This document shows positions 56,427 to 64,000 of a stretch of DNA of 64,000 nucleotides, in pieces. The DNA lies in the NCBI RefSeq assembly GCF_011421425.1, contig NZ_WPCW01000005.1:39001-103000 (forward strand), read 5' to 3'. The stretch's first letter is position 1; each line of letters begins with the position of its first letter. The DNA is from Streptococcus catagoni. GTDB lineage: Bacteria > Bacillota > Bacilli > Lactobacillales > Streptococcaceae. The notes beneath the pieces were generated by a model. The model was not told the DNA's origin. It worked only from the letters and a program-made list of their open reading frames with translations, and ran no database searches. The translations under genes and the position numbers were made by a program.

Positions 56427-56681
56427 TTATTTTGTTCTTGTATGTGAATGTTTTTCTAAGTAAGTCATTATATCACTGATTGTTTCCATCTGTTCGACAG
56501 CCTCATCAGGAATAGAAAGCTTAAACTCATCCTCAATATTAATGATAAATTCTGTTAGCTCAATGGAATCAACGCCTAAATCGTCTTTTAAGCTTGAGTT
56601 TTCATTAATCAAATCCGTCTTACTAGGATCTTGTTCATTAATCAAATAAAGTAGTTTGTCTAATATCATTTTTCTAGTCAT
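56427..56681 (-). CDS. acpP: Acyl carrier protein
   Basis: 84 aa. The phosphopantetheine serine is in [20 protein letters not shown] start at ATG 56681 ([14 protein letters not shown]); it overlaps the plsX end by 8 bp. Streptococci have a second ACP in the fab cluster; this plsX-linked copy is thought to work in phospholipid synthesis or scavenging of exogenous acyl groups. Confidence 0.93.
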   Translation of the reverse strand: MTRKMILDKLLYLINEQDPSKTDLINENSSLKDDLGVDSIELTEFIINIEDEFKLSIPDEAVEQMETISDIMTYLEKHSHTRTK

Positions 56682-57681
56682 TATTACTAGTCTCCTTGGA
56701 AAATTCTTCAACTAATTGATTAACCACATTTGTTTCTAGCATCAGTCGAATTTGTTTGATAGTATAAAAAATTGCTTTTGCGTCACTAGAACCATGCGAT
56801 TTAACAACTGGGGCCTTTAACCCAAACAAGACTGCTCCACCTGCACTAGAATAATCTAGTGTATCCTTTAGGTCATATAAACTATTTTTTAATAAGAGCG
56901 CACCTAATTTTGCTTTTAAGCCACCAGATTTAATAGCCCTTTTTAATTGTGACATGATGCCTATAGCAGTACCTTCAATTGATTTTAAAACAGCGTTTCC
57001 CGTGAAACCATCAGCAACTACCACATCAGCAGAGCCCAACATTAAATCACGCGCTTCTACATTACCAATAAAGTTAATGGACTCTTCAGCATCAAGTAAG
57101 GCGTAGGTCTCTTTTCTTAAGGGGTCTCCTTTTGTAGCTTCAGTTCCATTATTTAACAAGCCAACACGAGGGCGACTAATCCCTCTGACATTCTTAGCAT
57201 AAAAAGATCCTAAAATAGCAAACTGATGTAAATGTTGAGCTGTATTTTCAGCATTAGCCCCTAAATCTAACATGTCAAATCCTGTTTGATTTGTCGTTGG
57301 TAGAGTGGTCAAGAGTCCTGGACGATCTACGCCCTTTATACGTCCTATTACAAACAAACCAGCTGCTAGTAGCGCCCCCGTATTCCCAGCAGAGAGAATA
57401 GCATGGGCTTGACCATCTTTAACAGCTTTTGCAGCTAAGACCATTGAAGCATTTTTTTTGCGGCGAATAGCTTTTGCAGGCTCATCATCAGAATTGATTT
57501 TTTCATTCGTATGTATGATACTAACACGGTCTGACTCTTTTAAATATTGCTTAATCTTATCCTGATCTCCATAAAGCTGAATCTCAATATCTGGAAAAGC
57601 TTCAATAGCTTGATTGACACCTTCTACGATTGCTTTAGGAGCATTATCTCCCCCCATCGCATCTATTGCTATTTTCTTCAT
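56674..57681 (-). CDS. plsX: Phosphate acyltransferase PlsX
   Basis: 335 aa. It makes acyl-phosphate from acyl-ACP for Pls[22 protein letters not shown] is the canonical start (57681); 31 extra in-frame residues lie upstream without support. [21 protein letters not shown] and [20 protein letters not shown] are conserved. Coupled to acpP. Confidence 0.97.
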   Translation of the reverse strand: MKKIAIDAMGGDNAPKAIVEGVNQAIEAFPDIEIQLYGDQDKIKQYLKESDRVSIIHTNEKINSDDEPAKAIRRKKNASMVLAAKAVKDGQAHAILSAGNTGALLAAGLFVIGRIKGVDRPGLLTTLPTTNQTGFDMLDLGANAENTAQHLHQFAILGSFYAKNVRGISRPRVGLLNNGTEATKGDPLRKETYALLDAEESINFIGNVEARDLMLGSADVVVADGFTGNAVLKSIEGTAIGIMSQLKRAIKSGGLKAKLGALLLKNSLYDLKDTLDYSSAGGAVLFGLKAPVVKSHGSSDAKAIFYTIKQIRLMLETNVVNQLVEEFSKETSNND

Positions 57682-57826
57682 GATAACTCCTTTAACTATT
57701 TGAATGAACTCTATAGAAACAATGTCATTATTATAGCATACTCTAAATTTTTTGACACTACCAGTCTCTTTCACTAAACTTCAAAAAAGGATTCCTAACA
57801 GTAATTTTCTAAGAATTCTTTTTCTT

Positions 57827-58600
57827 TCATTTGATATCATTTTTATCTTTCATGATAGTTCCCCAGGAACTCAAATCATCAAGGAATTTTTTACTTTTAA
57901 GATGAATGCCCACATAATCCTCATAGATCTCATCTATAAAATGGCGTAATTTATCCTTCATCTCCTTTTTTAATGAGATAGTTTTGAGCTCATCAAAGTG
58001 AATCGTTTGAAACTTGTCTAAGAGATAGATAACATTGGGATCAATATGATTTCTATGCCTATCTTCTGATAAATGTTGCGGGCATAATACTCCTGTATAC
58101 TGATGAGAAAAGTCAAAGGGCAAGCCAACACGATGACAAAAAGCACATTCATGAAAATTAATCTCAATACCAAATCTCTCTAAGATCTGAATTTCAAATA
58201 TATTGGTTAATATTTCATAATCCAAACCTTCTTCCATCAAATCTAAGGTTTTTTTTAGGAATGCAAAAAGCTGAGGATCAGCTTGATTATCTGAGATGGC
58301 AGCATCAGCTAAGGCGATAACATAACTTGCATGAGAGAGCATAAAAATGTCTTGATTGATAGCTTTATAAAACTGGACACCATTATAATCTTCTATATAA
58401 GATAAACCACTGTCATTTAATCTAAAAATAAAATCGGCTGATGTCAGTGGTTGAATAACAGAAGCTAATTTTGACTTACCAGCTTGTTTGACAAAAAACA
58501 TCCGCTTTCCAGCTTGTTCTGTAAAGATCTTAACAAGCTTATCATTTTCTCTGTAATTGCGGTTATAAAGGACAATACCTAGTGATTCTTTAGTTTTCAT
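57827..58600 (-). CDS. recO: DNA repair protein RecO
   Basis: 257 aa. OB-fold N-terminus ([20 protein letters not shown]) and a zinc-type [21 protein letters not shown] patch. RecO loads RecA in RecFOR repair. Its ATG overlaps the last codons and stop of the araT remnant, which shows that the old coupling is still in place. Confidence 0.95.
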   Translation of the reverse strand: MKTKESLGIVLYNRNYRENDKLVKIFTEQAGKRMFFVKQAGKSKLASVIQPLTSADFIFRLNDSGLSYIEDYNGVQFYKAINQDIFMLSHASYVIALADAAISDNQADPQLFAFLKKTLDLMEEGLDYEILTNIFEIQILERFGIEINFHECAFCHRVGLPFDFSHQYTGVLCPQHLSEDRHRNHIDPNVIYLLDKFQTIHFDELKTISLKKEMKDKLRHFIDEIYEDYVGIHLKSKKFLDDLSSWGTIMKDKNDIK

Positions 58601-58841
58601 ACTTATCCATAAACAATTTCAAATGATCCATTGCTTCTCCATACTTTCTAAAAGTCATACCTGGGCTAGTGGCAAGAGCTTCCCTTAATACCAACAAACC
58701 ACTCATAGTACTATAATGGGACTGTTTCTCCTAAAATCAGTCTTACAATGCCTGGATTACTAGAGATGGCTGGGACAAAATCCCCAATCAGTGATATTTC
58801 AACTTTATCTCCATGTTATTGGTTCTTTGGGTTAGATTCAT
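58590..58841 (-). pseudogene. araT remnant (aromatic amino acid aminotransferase)
   Basis: Only about 84 codons in several frames remain of a protein near 390 residues. Recognisable pieces are MNLTQR at the start, ISLIGDFVPAISSNPGIVRL with ILGET, MSGLLVLREA, and the C-terminal [20 protein letters not shown] ending YEN at a stop that overlaps recO. In pyogenic streptococci araT precedes recO, so the place fits. Internal deletion removed the PLP lysine region. Confidence 0.8.
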
Positions 58842-58949
58842 ATGGGCTCTCTCCAAAATATTACTTTTATTATACACAAAATAATCCATAATTGCATAAG
58901 GATCTTTTTTAGGCTATCCTATCAACTTTAAAAATACTGACACTAAGTT

Positions 58950-58984
58950 AAAAGAACCCTAGAAGCTATTGTTCTAAGGCTCTT
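58950..58984 (-). terminator. prs terminator
   Basis: Minus strand AGAGCCTTAGAA pairs with TTCTAGGGTTCT, then TTTT. It lies between prs and the araT remnant. Confidence 0.75.
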
Positions 58985-59017
58985 TTCTTTATTTCTAAAA
59001 AATGTATCTGTCTTTCC

Positions 59018-59977
59018 TTAATCAACTTCAAAAAGTGGTGATAAAGGACGTTTTTCATGAATTCTGATAATGGCTTCACCAATTAAATCTGCAATAGAAA
59101 TCTGTTCAATTTTTTCAATTAAACGTTCCTCTGGTAGGAAAATGGTATCTAAAACAATTAGTTTTTTAATGGCTGATTTTTCAATATTGTCCATAGCAGG
59201 GCCTGATAAGACAGGATGAGTACATGAAGCATAAACTTCTGTTGCACCAGCTTCAGCCAAAGCATCAGCAGCATGGCAAATCGTACCTGCGGTATCAATC
59301 ATATCATCAATTAGGATACATTTCTTACCTTTAACATTTCCTATGATATTCATGACTTCGCTAGTATTCATTTTAGTCACACTACGACGTTTATCAATAA
59401 TAGCAATCGGTGTATGGAGGAATTGAGCTAATTTTCTAGCTCTTGTTACACCGCCATGGTCGGGACTAACAATAACGACATCCTCTCCAATTAAGCCATG
59501 ACGATCAAAATAATCTGCTATTAAAGGTGCACCCATAAGGTGATCAACTGGAATATCAAAAAATCCTTGTATTTGAGCTGCATGTAAATCAACAGTTAAT
59601 AAGCGATTGACACCAGCAACTTCAAGCATATTAGCCACAAGTTTAGATGTGATAGGCTCCCGAGCGCGAGCTTTTCTATCTTGTCGTGCATAACCATAGT
59701 ATGGCATAACAACACTGATTGTCTCAGCACTGGCTCTCTTCAACGCATCCACCATGATCAATATTTCCATAAGGTTATCATTGACAGGGGAACTTGTTGA
59801 TTGTAAGACAAATACATGTTGTCCACGAATTGATTCTTCTATATTTACCTGTATCTCACCATCTGAGAATTGACGAACAGTAGACTTCCCAAGCTGAAGT
59901 CCTATTGATGAAGCAACTTTTTCTGCAAGCTCTTTATTTGATGATAAGGCAAATAATTTTAAATCAGAATACGACAT
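59018..59977 (-). CDS. prs: Ribose-phosphate pyrophosphokinase
   Basis: 319 aa. It makes PRPP for purine salvage, pyrimidines, NAD and His. Flexible loop and PRPP motif: [39 protein letters not shown] and [16 protein letters not shown]. The ATG at 59977 is chosen because the four codons of the longer frame (ATGGAGGAAAAA) are its Shine-Dalgarno. PRPP matters here because all purines must come by salvage. Confidence 0.97.
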   Translation of the reverse strand: MSYSDLKLFALSSNKELAEKVASSIGLQLGKSTVRQFSDGEIQVNIEESIRGQHVFVLQSTSSPVNDNLMEILIMVDALKRASAETISVVMPYYGYARQDRKARAREPITSKLVANMLEVAGVNRLLTVDLHAAQIQGFFDIPVDHLMGAPLIADYFDRHGLIGEDVVIVSPDHGGVTRARKLAQFLHTPIAIIDKRRSVTKMNTSEVMNIIGNVKGKKCILIDDMIDTAGTICHAADALAEAGATEVYASCTHPVLSGPAMDNIEKSAIKKLIVLDTIFLPEERLIEKIEQISIADLIGEAIIRIHEKRPLSPLFEVD

Positions 59978-60055
59978 TTTTTCCTCCAAAGTTTTAATCC
60001 TATACCATTTTAACGTTTTTTAACCTAGATTTCAATTGAATTCAGTGATCTCAGC

Positions 60056-60082
60056 AAAAAAGACCAGCGAAAATGCTGGTCT
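60056..60082 (-). terminator. pcsB terminator
   Basis: Minus strand AGACCAGC-ATTTTC-GCTGGTCT followed by T-run, a perfect eight-pair stem. Confidence 0.92.
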
Positions 60083-60090
60083 CTACATTA

Positions 60091-61329
60091 TTAACGTGGA
60101 TAGATATAAACAGCTGATCCTTGGTAAGTTGAAGTTGGGTCAAACCAACCACGGTGATCACCAATTGTTTGAATGCCATTAAAGTTAGATTCCATAACAC
60201 GAATTCTGCTTGAGCTTTCAACTGCTGTAACATAGGCAACGTGACCATAACCGCCACCTGACCAAACTGCTACTGATCCAACTACTGGAGTTGAACTAAC
60301 AGCGAAACCTGCTGCAGATGCGCTAGAAGCCCACTGACCACCATTACCCCAATAATCACCAACCCAAGGTGCTAGAGATTTAACTCCCCATGTACATTGA
60401 CCCACTGGATAAGTATTGGCTGTACCATATACTGGTCTAGGAGTTGATACAGGACGAGCCACAGCGGCTGGTGTTGAAGATTGTAAAGCAGCTGGCGCTT
60501 GAGATACTGCTATTGGAGCTGCTGCTGTGGAAGCTGCTGGAGCTTGAGTAGCTGCTTGGACAGCAGCCTGTGCTGCAGCAACAGATTCAGCCTGTGCTTT
60601 AGCTTGTGCCTCTGCTTTAGCCTGAGCTTCCGCTTGTGCTCTTGCTGCTTCAGCAGCAGCTTTTTCAGCTTCTGCTTTTTTATTTAACAGACGATCTTTT
60701 TCATCTTGAGCTGTAGCCATTTTAGCAGACAGATCAAGTTTCGCCACTTCTAAACTAGCTTGCTGAGTTTGAAGTGAAACCTTATTTGCAGCAAGAGTTT
60801 TCATATTTTCTGCCACTGTATTAATAGCTTTTTGATTAGCAGCTTGCTTTTCTTCTAAAGAAAGTTTATCAGCCTTTTGTTGCTCTAACATTTTAGCGTT
60901 TGCACTTACAACTTCACGAATAGCAACGATACGGTTAACAGCATCGGAAATTGATTGTGAGTTTAAAAGGGTATTAATATAACTAGAAGTTGTAACTCCC
61001 TTTTGAGTGCTACGAGCTTGTTTTTTCAAAGCTTCGCTACGAGCAACAATTTTGCTTGAAAGTGCTTGAATCTCTTCGCTCAATTTAGCAGACTGTGCTT
61101 TAAGCTCTTCATTTTGTTGAGTTAAATTATCTTGCTCAGTTTGCAATGAACCAATTTGGCCTTGTAAAGTAACAACTTGTTTCTGCGCAGCAGCTTGTTC
61201 TTCAGTTAAATTTGAAATAACTGATTCTTGCTTAGCAATTTGCGAATCAAGATTTTCTGCTCCTACTGTTGTTGCAGCTCCAAGGGTCACACCACTTACA
61301 AGAACGGCTGATAATATTCTCTTTTTCAT
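60091..61329 (-). CDS. pcsB: PcsB peptidoglycan hydrolase
   Basis: 412 aa secreted protein: signal peptide (RILSAVLVSGVTLGAATTVG-AE), coiled coil over about residues 30-245 with heptads and an Ala/Gln/Glu-rich hinge (EAQAKAEAQAKAQAES), then a C-terminal CHAP domain with the catalytic Cys in YPVGQCTWGVKSL and His in GYGHVAYVTAVE. PcsB works with FtsEX to split daughter cells. An upstream WalR-type box supports control by WalRK. Confidence 0.96.
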   Translation of the reverse strand: MKKRILSAVLVSGVTLGAATTVGAENLDSQIAKQESVISNLTEEQAAAQKQVVTLQGQIGSLQTEQDNLTQQNEELKAQSAKLSEEIQALSSKIVARSEALKKQARSTQKGVTTSSYINTLLNSQSISDAVNRIVAIREVVSANAKMLEQQKADKLSLEEKQAANQKAINTVAENMKTLAANKVSLQTQQASLEVAKLDLSAKMATAQDEKDRLLNKKAEAEKAAAEAARAQAEAQAKAEAQAKAQAESVAAAQAAVQAATQAPAASTAAAPIAVSQAPAALQSSTPAAVARPVSTPRPVYGTANTYPVGQCTWGVKSLAPWVGDYWGNGGQWASSASAAGFAVSSTPVVGSVAVWSGGGYGHVAYVTAVESSSRIRVMESNFNGIQTIGDHRGWFDPTSTYQGSAVYIYPR

Positions 61330-61392
61330 TATTTAAAACTACTCCTTTTCGATAAGACATCTTATATTCTACCAGAAAAAGAGTCAAAGAAT

Positions 61393-61409
61393 GTTACGCC
61401 TATATTACA
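61393..61409 (-). promoter_or_regulatory. WalR (VicR) box before pcsB
   Basis: TGTAATATAGGCGTAAC on the minus strand fits the direct repeat TGTWAH-N5-TGTWAH with one mismatch (C for T in the second half). pcsB is a known WalR target in streptococci. Confidence 0.65.
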
Positions 61410-61434
61410 TTTATATGTAGTAACCAATAAAAGA

Positions 61435-61923
61435 TCATTGAAAATATTTACTCAATGTTACAAAAATCACTAAATTGTACAATAAGGTCGGTAAAAACTT
61501 ATAAGTTATAAAGTAGGGCAGGGAAATACCTGAGTAACGAAATAATTCTAACAAGTAATAACTGACAAACAGTAAAACAAAAAGAAAGATCGAAAATAAC
61601 AAGAGAGATTGAAAAATAGAAATGTCCTGGGGCATGATCATCCTGATAACCAACAGTATGATAGTAGCAAGAGGGAGAGCAAGGATCATAACACCCAAAA
61701 AATCAAAATAATAATAATCAAAAATCATTCCTAATATCAAGGAACAGACTATCCTTAAGTACATTTCACTTTTTAAAGAGAGCCAAAAATAGCAAACCAC
61801 AAAAACTAATGAAGTCACCGTAATTGGTGCTGGAAGCAACAAATTCAATACTTCTGAAATATGTGGATCAAGTAACATTAAAGGTAAGAGTAAGATCAGA
61901 TTAAAAATTGATTTTTTAGTCAT
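61435..61923 (-). CDS. mreD: Rod shape-determining protein MreD
   Basis: 162 aa with five or six membrane helices and few charged residues (ILLLPLMLLDPHISEVLNLL, VCSLILGMIFDYYYFDFLGV). MreD works with MreC in peripheral wall growth of ovococci. It abuts mreC with no gap. Confidence 0.9.
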   Translation of the reverse strand: MTKKSIFNLILLLPLMLLDPHISEVLNLLLPAPITVTSLVFVVCYFWLSLKSEMYLRIVCSLILGMIFDYYYFDFLGVMILALPLATIILLVIRMIMPQDISIFQSLLLFSIFLFVLLFVSYYLLELFRYSGISLPYFITYKFLPTLLYNLVIFVTLSKYFQ

Positions 61924-62742
61924 TTATTGTTTCCCCATGACCTTTACATAATTGATATTAGAAAAGTTCGCATCCAATTCGATGTCAAATTGGCGTTTCA
62001 ATTTATCATCATCATTTTTGACATAAACAACCTTACCTATCGGAATATCCGCTACAGTTTCACCATCTAAACCACTGGTAAAAACTCTCGACCCCTTACT
62101 AATTTTATCATTTGAATTGAACTCGCTAGCTTGCATGACCTTCTTTTCTTGATTAAAGGATTTCAAATTACCATAGATAACTGTAGATCCATCCTCTATT
62201 TTAATAGGTAAATCAAAAATTCTACCATTTGTTAATAAATCAACACGTGAACTATTCAAAGTTGAGCTTGTAACCTTTCCAATTAATGCCGAATCTACAG
62301 TAACAAGCATGTTTTCCTTAATCTTTTCAGCTTTCCCCGAGGAGATAACAAGTGATTCATCCCATAACTGCGGTGTACGCACAATACTTTGTGACATTAC
62401 TTGAAAGGGAGCAGATAGATCAGCTTTTAAAAAGCCCTTCAATTCCTCATTTTCCTTTTTCAGTTTTTCCAGATCCATGCTATTATTTTTAAGTTCCCTT
62501 AGCTCTTTTTTGAGAACTTTATTTTCTTCAAAAGCACCTACCAAATCTTTAGAAGTAGAAAAGGTCTCTTTAACCACAGTAAAAGGCTTAGACACCAAAG
62601 CATCAAAGGTTGATAATGTGGTTGATGTCATAGAAGAAATATAGGGAGAAATAGAAGATCGAAATAAAAAAATAAAGAAAATAAAAACAATTAAAGATGA
62701 TAAGGACCAGAAAAAGAATTTTGAAAATCTATATTTAAACAT
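61924..62742 (-). CDS. mreC: Cell shape-determining protein MreC
   Basis: 272 aa with one N-terminal membrane helix (FFWSLSSLIVFIFFIFLF), a coiled coil (residues about 75-105) and two beta domains ending NFSNINYVKVMGKQ. Start at ATG 62742 because GTGAGGC just before it serves as the ribosome site; the longer frame begins within it. First gene after the tRNA cluster. Confidence 0.94.
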   Translation of the reverse strand: MFKYRFSKFFFWSLSSLIVFIFFIFLFRSSISPYISSMTSTTLSTFDALVSKPFTVVKETFSTSKDLVGAFEENKVLKKELRELKNNSMDLEKLKKENEELKGFLKADLSAPFQVMSQSIVRTPQLWDESLVISSGKAEKIKENMLVTVDSALIGKVTSSTLNSSRVDLLTNGRIFDLPIKIEDGSTVIYGNLKSFNQEKKVMQASEFNSNDKISKGSRVFTSGLDGETVADIPIGKVVYVKNDDDKLKRQFDIELDANFSNINYVKVMGKQ

Positions 62743-62799
62743 AATATGCCTCACGAAAATAAAAAAAAACGAAATATCAAAAGATATTCGTTTATCAAT

Positions 62800-62888
62800 A
62801 CGGAGAATAAGGGATTCGAACCCTTGCGCCAGTTACCCGACCTAACGATTTAGCAAACCGTCCTCTTCAGCCTCTTGAGTAATTCTCC
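62800..62888 (-). tRNA. tRNA-Ser (GCT)
   Basis: Class II tRNA, 89 nt with a long variable arm. Acceptor GGAGAAT/ATTCTCC; anticodon loop TTGCTAA gives GCT. No CCA encoded. Confidence 0.96.
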
Positions 62889-62893
62889 AGAAA

Positions 62894-62967
<74 letters not shown>

Positions 62968-62993
62968 AAGCATATAGCTTGGGTAAACTATAA

Positions 62994-63064
62994 AGCGGGT
63001 GACGAGAATCGAACTCGCGACAACAGCTTGGAAGGCTGTAGTTTTACCACTAAACTACACCCGC
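62994..63064 (-). tRNA. tRNA-Gly (TCC)
   Basis: 71 nt. Acceptor GCGGGTG/CACCCGC; loop CTTCCAA gives TCC; T-loop TTCGATT. Confidence 0.96.
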
Positions 63065-63073
63065 ATTATATAA

Positions 63074-63146
63074 TGGCGCGAGACGGAATCGAACCGCCGA
63101 CACATGGAGCTTCAATCCATTGCTCTACCAACTGAGCTACCGAGCC
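63074..63146 (-). tRNA. tRNA-Phe (GAA), with an acceptor-stem mismatch
   Basis: 73 nt; loop TTGAAGC gives GAA. The acceptor arms are GGCTCGG and TCGCGCC: position 4 T faces C where an A would pair. Other parts are regular. The change is visible as GGCGCG at 63075-63080 instead of the expected GGCTCG. Confidence 0.92.
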
Positions 63147-63168
63147 AACTCTACATAACTTATGTATA

Positions 63169-63242
<74 letters not shown>

Positions 63243-63253
63243 ATAGTCTAAAA

Positions 63254-63343
63254 AGGAGGATGTGGGATTCGAACCCACGCACGCTTTTACACGCCTGACG
63301 GTTTTCAAGACCGTTCCCTTCAGCCGGACTTGGGTAATCCTCC
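63254..63343 (-). tRNA. tRNA-Ser (TGA)
   Basis: Class II, 90 nt. Acceptor GGAGGAT/ATCCTCC; loop CTTGAAA gives TGA; long variable arm. Confidence 0.96.
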
Positions 63344-63349
63344 AAATAA

Positions 63350-63423
63350 TGGACCTTGTAGGACTCGAACCTACGACCGCTCGGTTATGAGCCGAGTGCT
63401 CTAACCAGCTGAGCTAAAGGTCC
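63350..63423 (-). tRNA. tRNA with CAT anticodon, probably tRNA-Ile2 (lysidine)
   Basis: 74 nt. Acceptor GGACCTT/AAGGTCC; loop CTCATAA. The body GGACCTTTAGCTCAG resembles the known Ile2 (LAU) tRNA of Gram-positives; automated tools often call it Met. Confidence 0.9.
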
Positions 63424-63449
63424 CAAGTCATCCATATTAAAACAATAAA

Positions 63450-63523
63450 TAGCGGCGAAGGGGATCGAACCCCCGACCTCCCGGGTATGAACCGGACGCT
63501 CTAGCCAGCTGAGCTACACCGCC
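63450..63523 (-). tRNA. tRNA-Met elongator (CAT)
   Basis: 74 nt. Body GGCGGTGTAGCTCAGCTGG and loop TTCATAC match the Bacillus-type elongator; G1 faces T72. Confidence 0.92.
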
Positions 63524-63528
63524 ATCAA

Positions 63529-63602
63529 TCGGGAAGACAGGATTCGAACCTGCGACACCTTGGTCCCAAACCAAGTACTCTACCAAGCTGAGCTACTTCC
63601 CG
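63529..63602 (-). tRNA. tRNA-Pro (TGG)
   Basis: 74 nt. Acceptor CGGGAAG/CTTCCCG; loop TTTGGGA gives TGG. Confidence 0.97.
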
Positions 63603-63608
63603 AATTGA

Positions 63609-63682
63609 TGCACCCTAGAGGAGTCGAACCTCTAACCGCCTGATTCGTAGTCAGGTACTCTATCCAGTTGAGCTAAGGGTGC
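63609..63682 (-). tRNA. tRNA-Arg (ACG)
   Basis: 74 nt. Acceptor GCACCCT/AGGGTGC; loop CTACGAA gives ACG, read as ICG after deamination. Confidence 0.97.
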
Positions 63683-63696
63683 TATTATTAAATTAA

Positions 63697-63781
63697 TGCC
63701 GAGGACCGGAATCGAACCGGTACGATGTGAACCATCGCAGGATTTTAAGTCCTGTGCGTCTGCCAGTTCCGCCACCCCGGC
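63697..63781 (-). tRNA. tRNA-Leu (TAA)
   Basis: Class II, 85 nt. Loop CTTAAAA gives TAA; long variable arm; acceptor GCCGGGG pairs with CCTCGGC with one mismatch or wobble. Confidence 0.95.
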
Positions 63782-63789
63782 GCCTCAAA

Positions 63790-63861
63790 AGCGAACGACG
63801 GGATTCGAACCCGCGACCCCCACCTTGGCAAGGTGATGTTCTACCACTGAACTACGTTCGC
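63790..63861 (-). tRNA. tRNA-Gly (GCC)
   Basis: 72 nt. Acceptor GCGAACG/CGTTCGC; loop TTGCCAA gives GCC. Confidence 0.96.
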
Positions 63862-63874
63862 AAAATCTTGGTGA

Positions 63875-63947
63875 TGCCGGCTACATGACTTGAACACGCG
63901 ACCCTCTGATTACAAATCAGATGCTCTACCAACTGAGCTAAGCCGGC
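63875..63947 (-). tRNA. tRNA-Thr (TGT)
   Basis: 73 nt. Acceptor GCCGGCT/AGCCGGC; loop TTTGTAA gives TGT. Confidence 0.96.
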
Positions 63948-63956
63948 TTTTTATTA

Positions 63957-64000
63957 TGCGGGTTAAGGGACTTGAACCCCCACGCCGTTAAGCGCCAGAT
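63957..64000 (-). tRNA. tRNA-Leu, partial (anticodon outside window)
   Basis: 3' part only: variable arm GGCGCTTAACGGCG, T-arm GGGGGTTCAAGTCCC and acceptor strand TTAACCCGC with discriminator A. The long variable arm and the cluster order suggest Leu (TAG), but the anticodon is cut off. Confidence 0.75.

Noticed and set aside
60499..60687. 62-aa Cys/Ser-rich frame opposite pcsB
   Set aside because: It is the antisense image of the Ala/Gln-rich hinge of PcsB.
61393..61409. Additional WalR boxes elsewhere (for example before the CHAP gene at 45776)
   Set aside because: No TGTWAH-N5-TGTWAH pair with at most one mismatch was found there by eye.

Overview
The window is a piece of a low-GC streptococcal chromosome, most likely from the pyogenic group. 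The gene order tRNA cluster - mreC/mreD - pcsB - prs - (araT) - recO - plsX - acpP - pur genes - purB - comR/comS - ruvB - ptp - MORN - acyltransferase - adhE - adhP - thrC - MATE - S10/spc/alpha ribosomal operons matches my memory of the S. pyogenes-type origin-proximal layout. A degraded streptokinase-like gene and a type-II comRS locus with a WW-motif peptide fit the same group. The species cannot be fixed from the sequence alone. Nearly everything is on the minus strand; the text below runs from low to high coordinate.

1-12.9 kb: an ethanolamine-utilisation (eut) cluster combined with cobalamin-assembly genes, read on the minus strand in the order eutP, L-Thr-P decarboxylase, L-threonine kinase, cobT, PduO-type adenosyltransferase, eutG, eutS, eutV, eutW, eutA, eutB, eutC, eutL (cut by the window edge). 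Three leaders (eutP, eutG, eutA) carry paired hairpins with hexaloops of the A-N-N-G-N-N type followed by intrinsic terminators, which is the expected target of the ANTAR antiterminator EutV. On the plus strand between eutG and the adenosyltransferase gene lies a promoter, a cobalamin riboswitch, an ANTAR-type hairpin and a terminator: a candidate EutX/Rli55-like riboswitch-controlled sRNA that would sequester EutV. A cre box sits inside the eutG promoter.

12.9-28.4 kb: a strongly structured intergenic region, then the ribosomal protein superoperon (rpsJ to rplQ, with secY, adk, infA and rpoA). It holds two copies of a roughly 112-bp dispersed repeat and several large hairpins in its internal gaps.

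28.4-39.6 kb: MATE transporter, 5'-truncated thrC, an isolated 25-codon peptide gene with its own promoter and terminator, adhP and adhE with Rex-like and cre-like operators, an OatA-like acyltransferase, a MORN protein, a tyrosine phosphatase and ruvB.

39.6-56.7 kb: a streptokinase-family pseudogene abutting comS/comR, then intact purB, followed by a wholly decayed de novo purine cluster: purK, a purD'-'purE fusion, purH, purN, a purL'-'purM fusion, no purF, and purC. The passenger genes inside it remain intact: an Mrr-like nuclease, a Sib35/CHAP protein, a three-gene GtrA/GtrB-type glycosylation module and a VanZ-like protein. The lesions imply purine auxotrophy, with purB kept for IMP-to-AMP conversion.

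56.7-64 kb: acpP, plsX, recO, an araT remnant, prs, pcsB, mreD, mreC and a minus-strand cluster of 14 tRNA genes (the last one cut by the window edge), which normally follows an rRNA operon.
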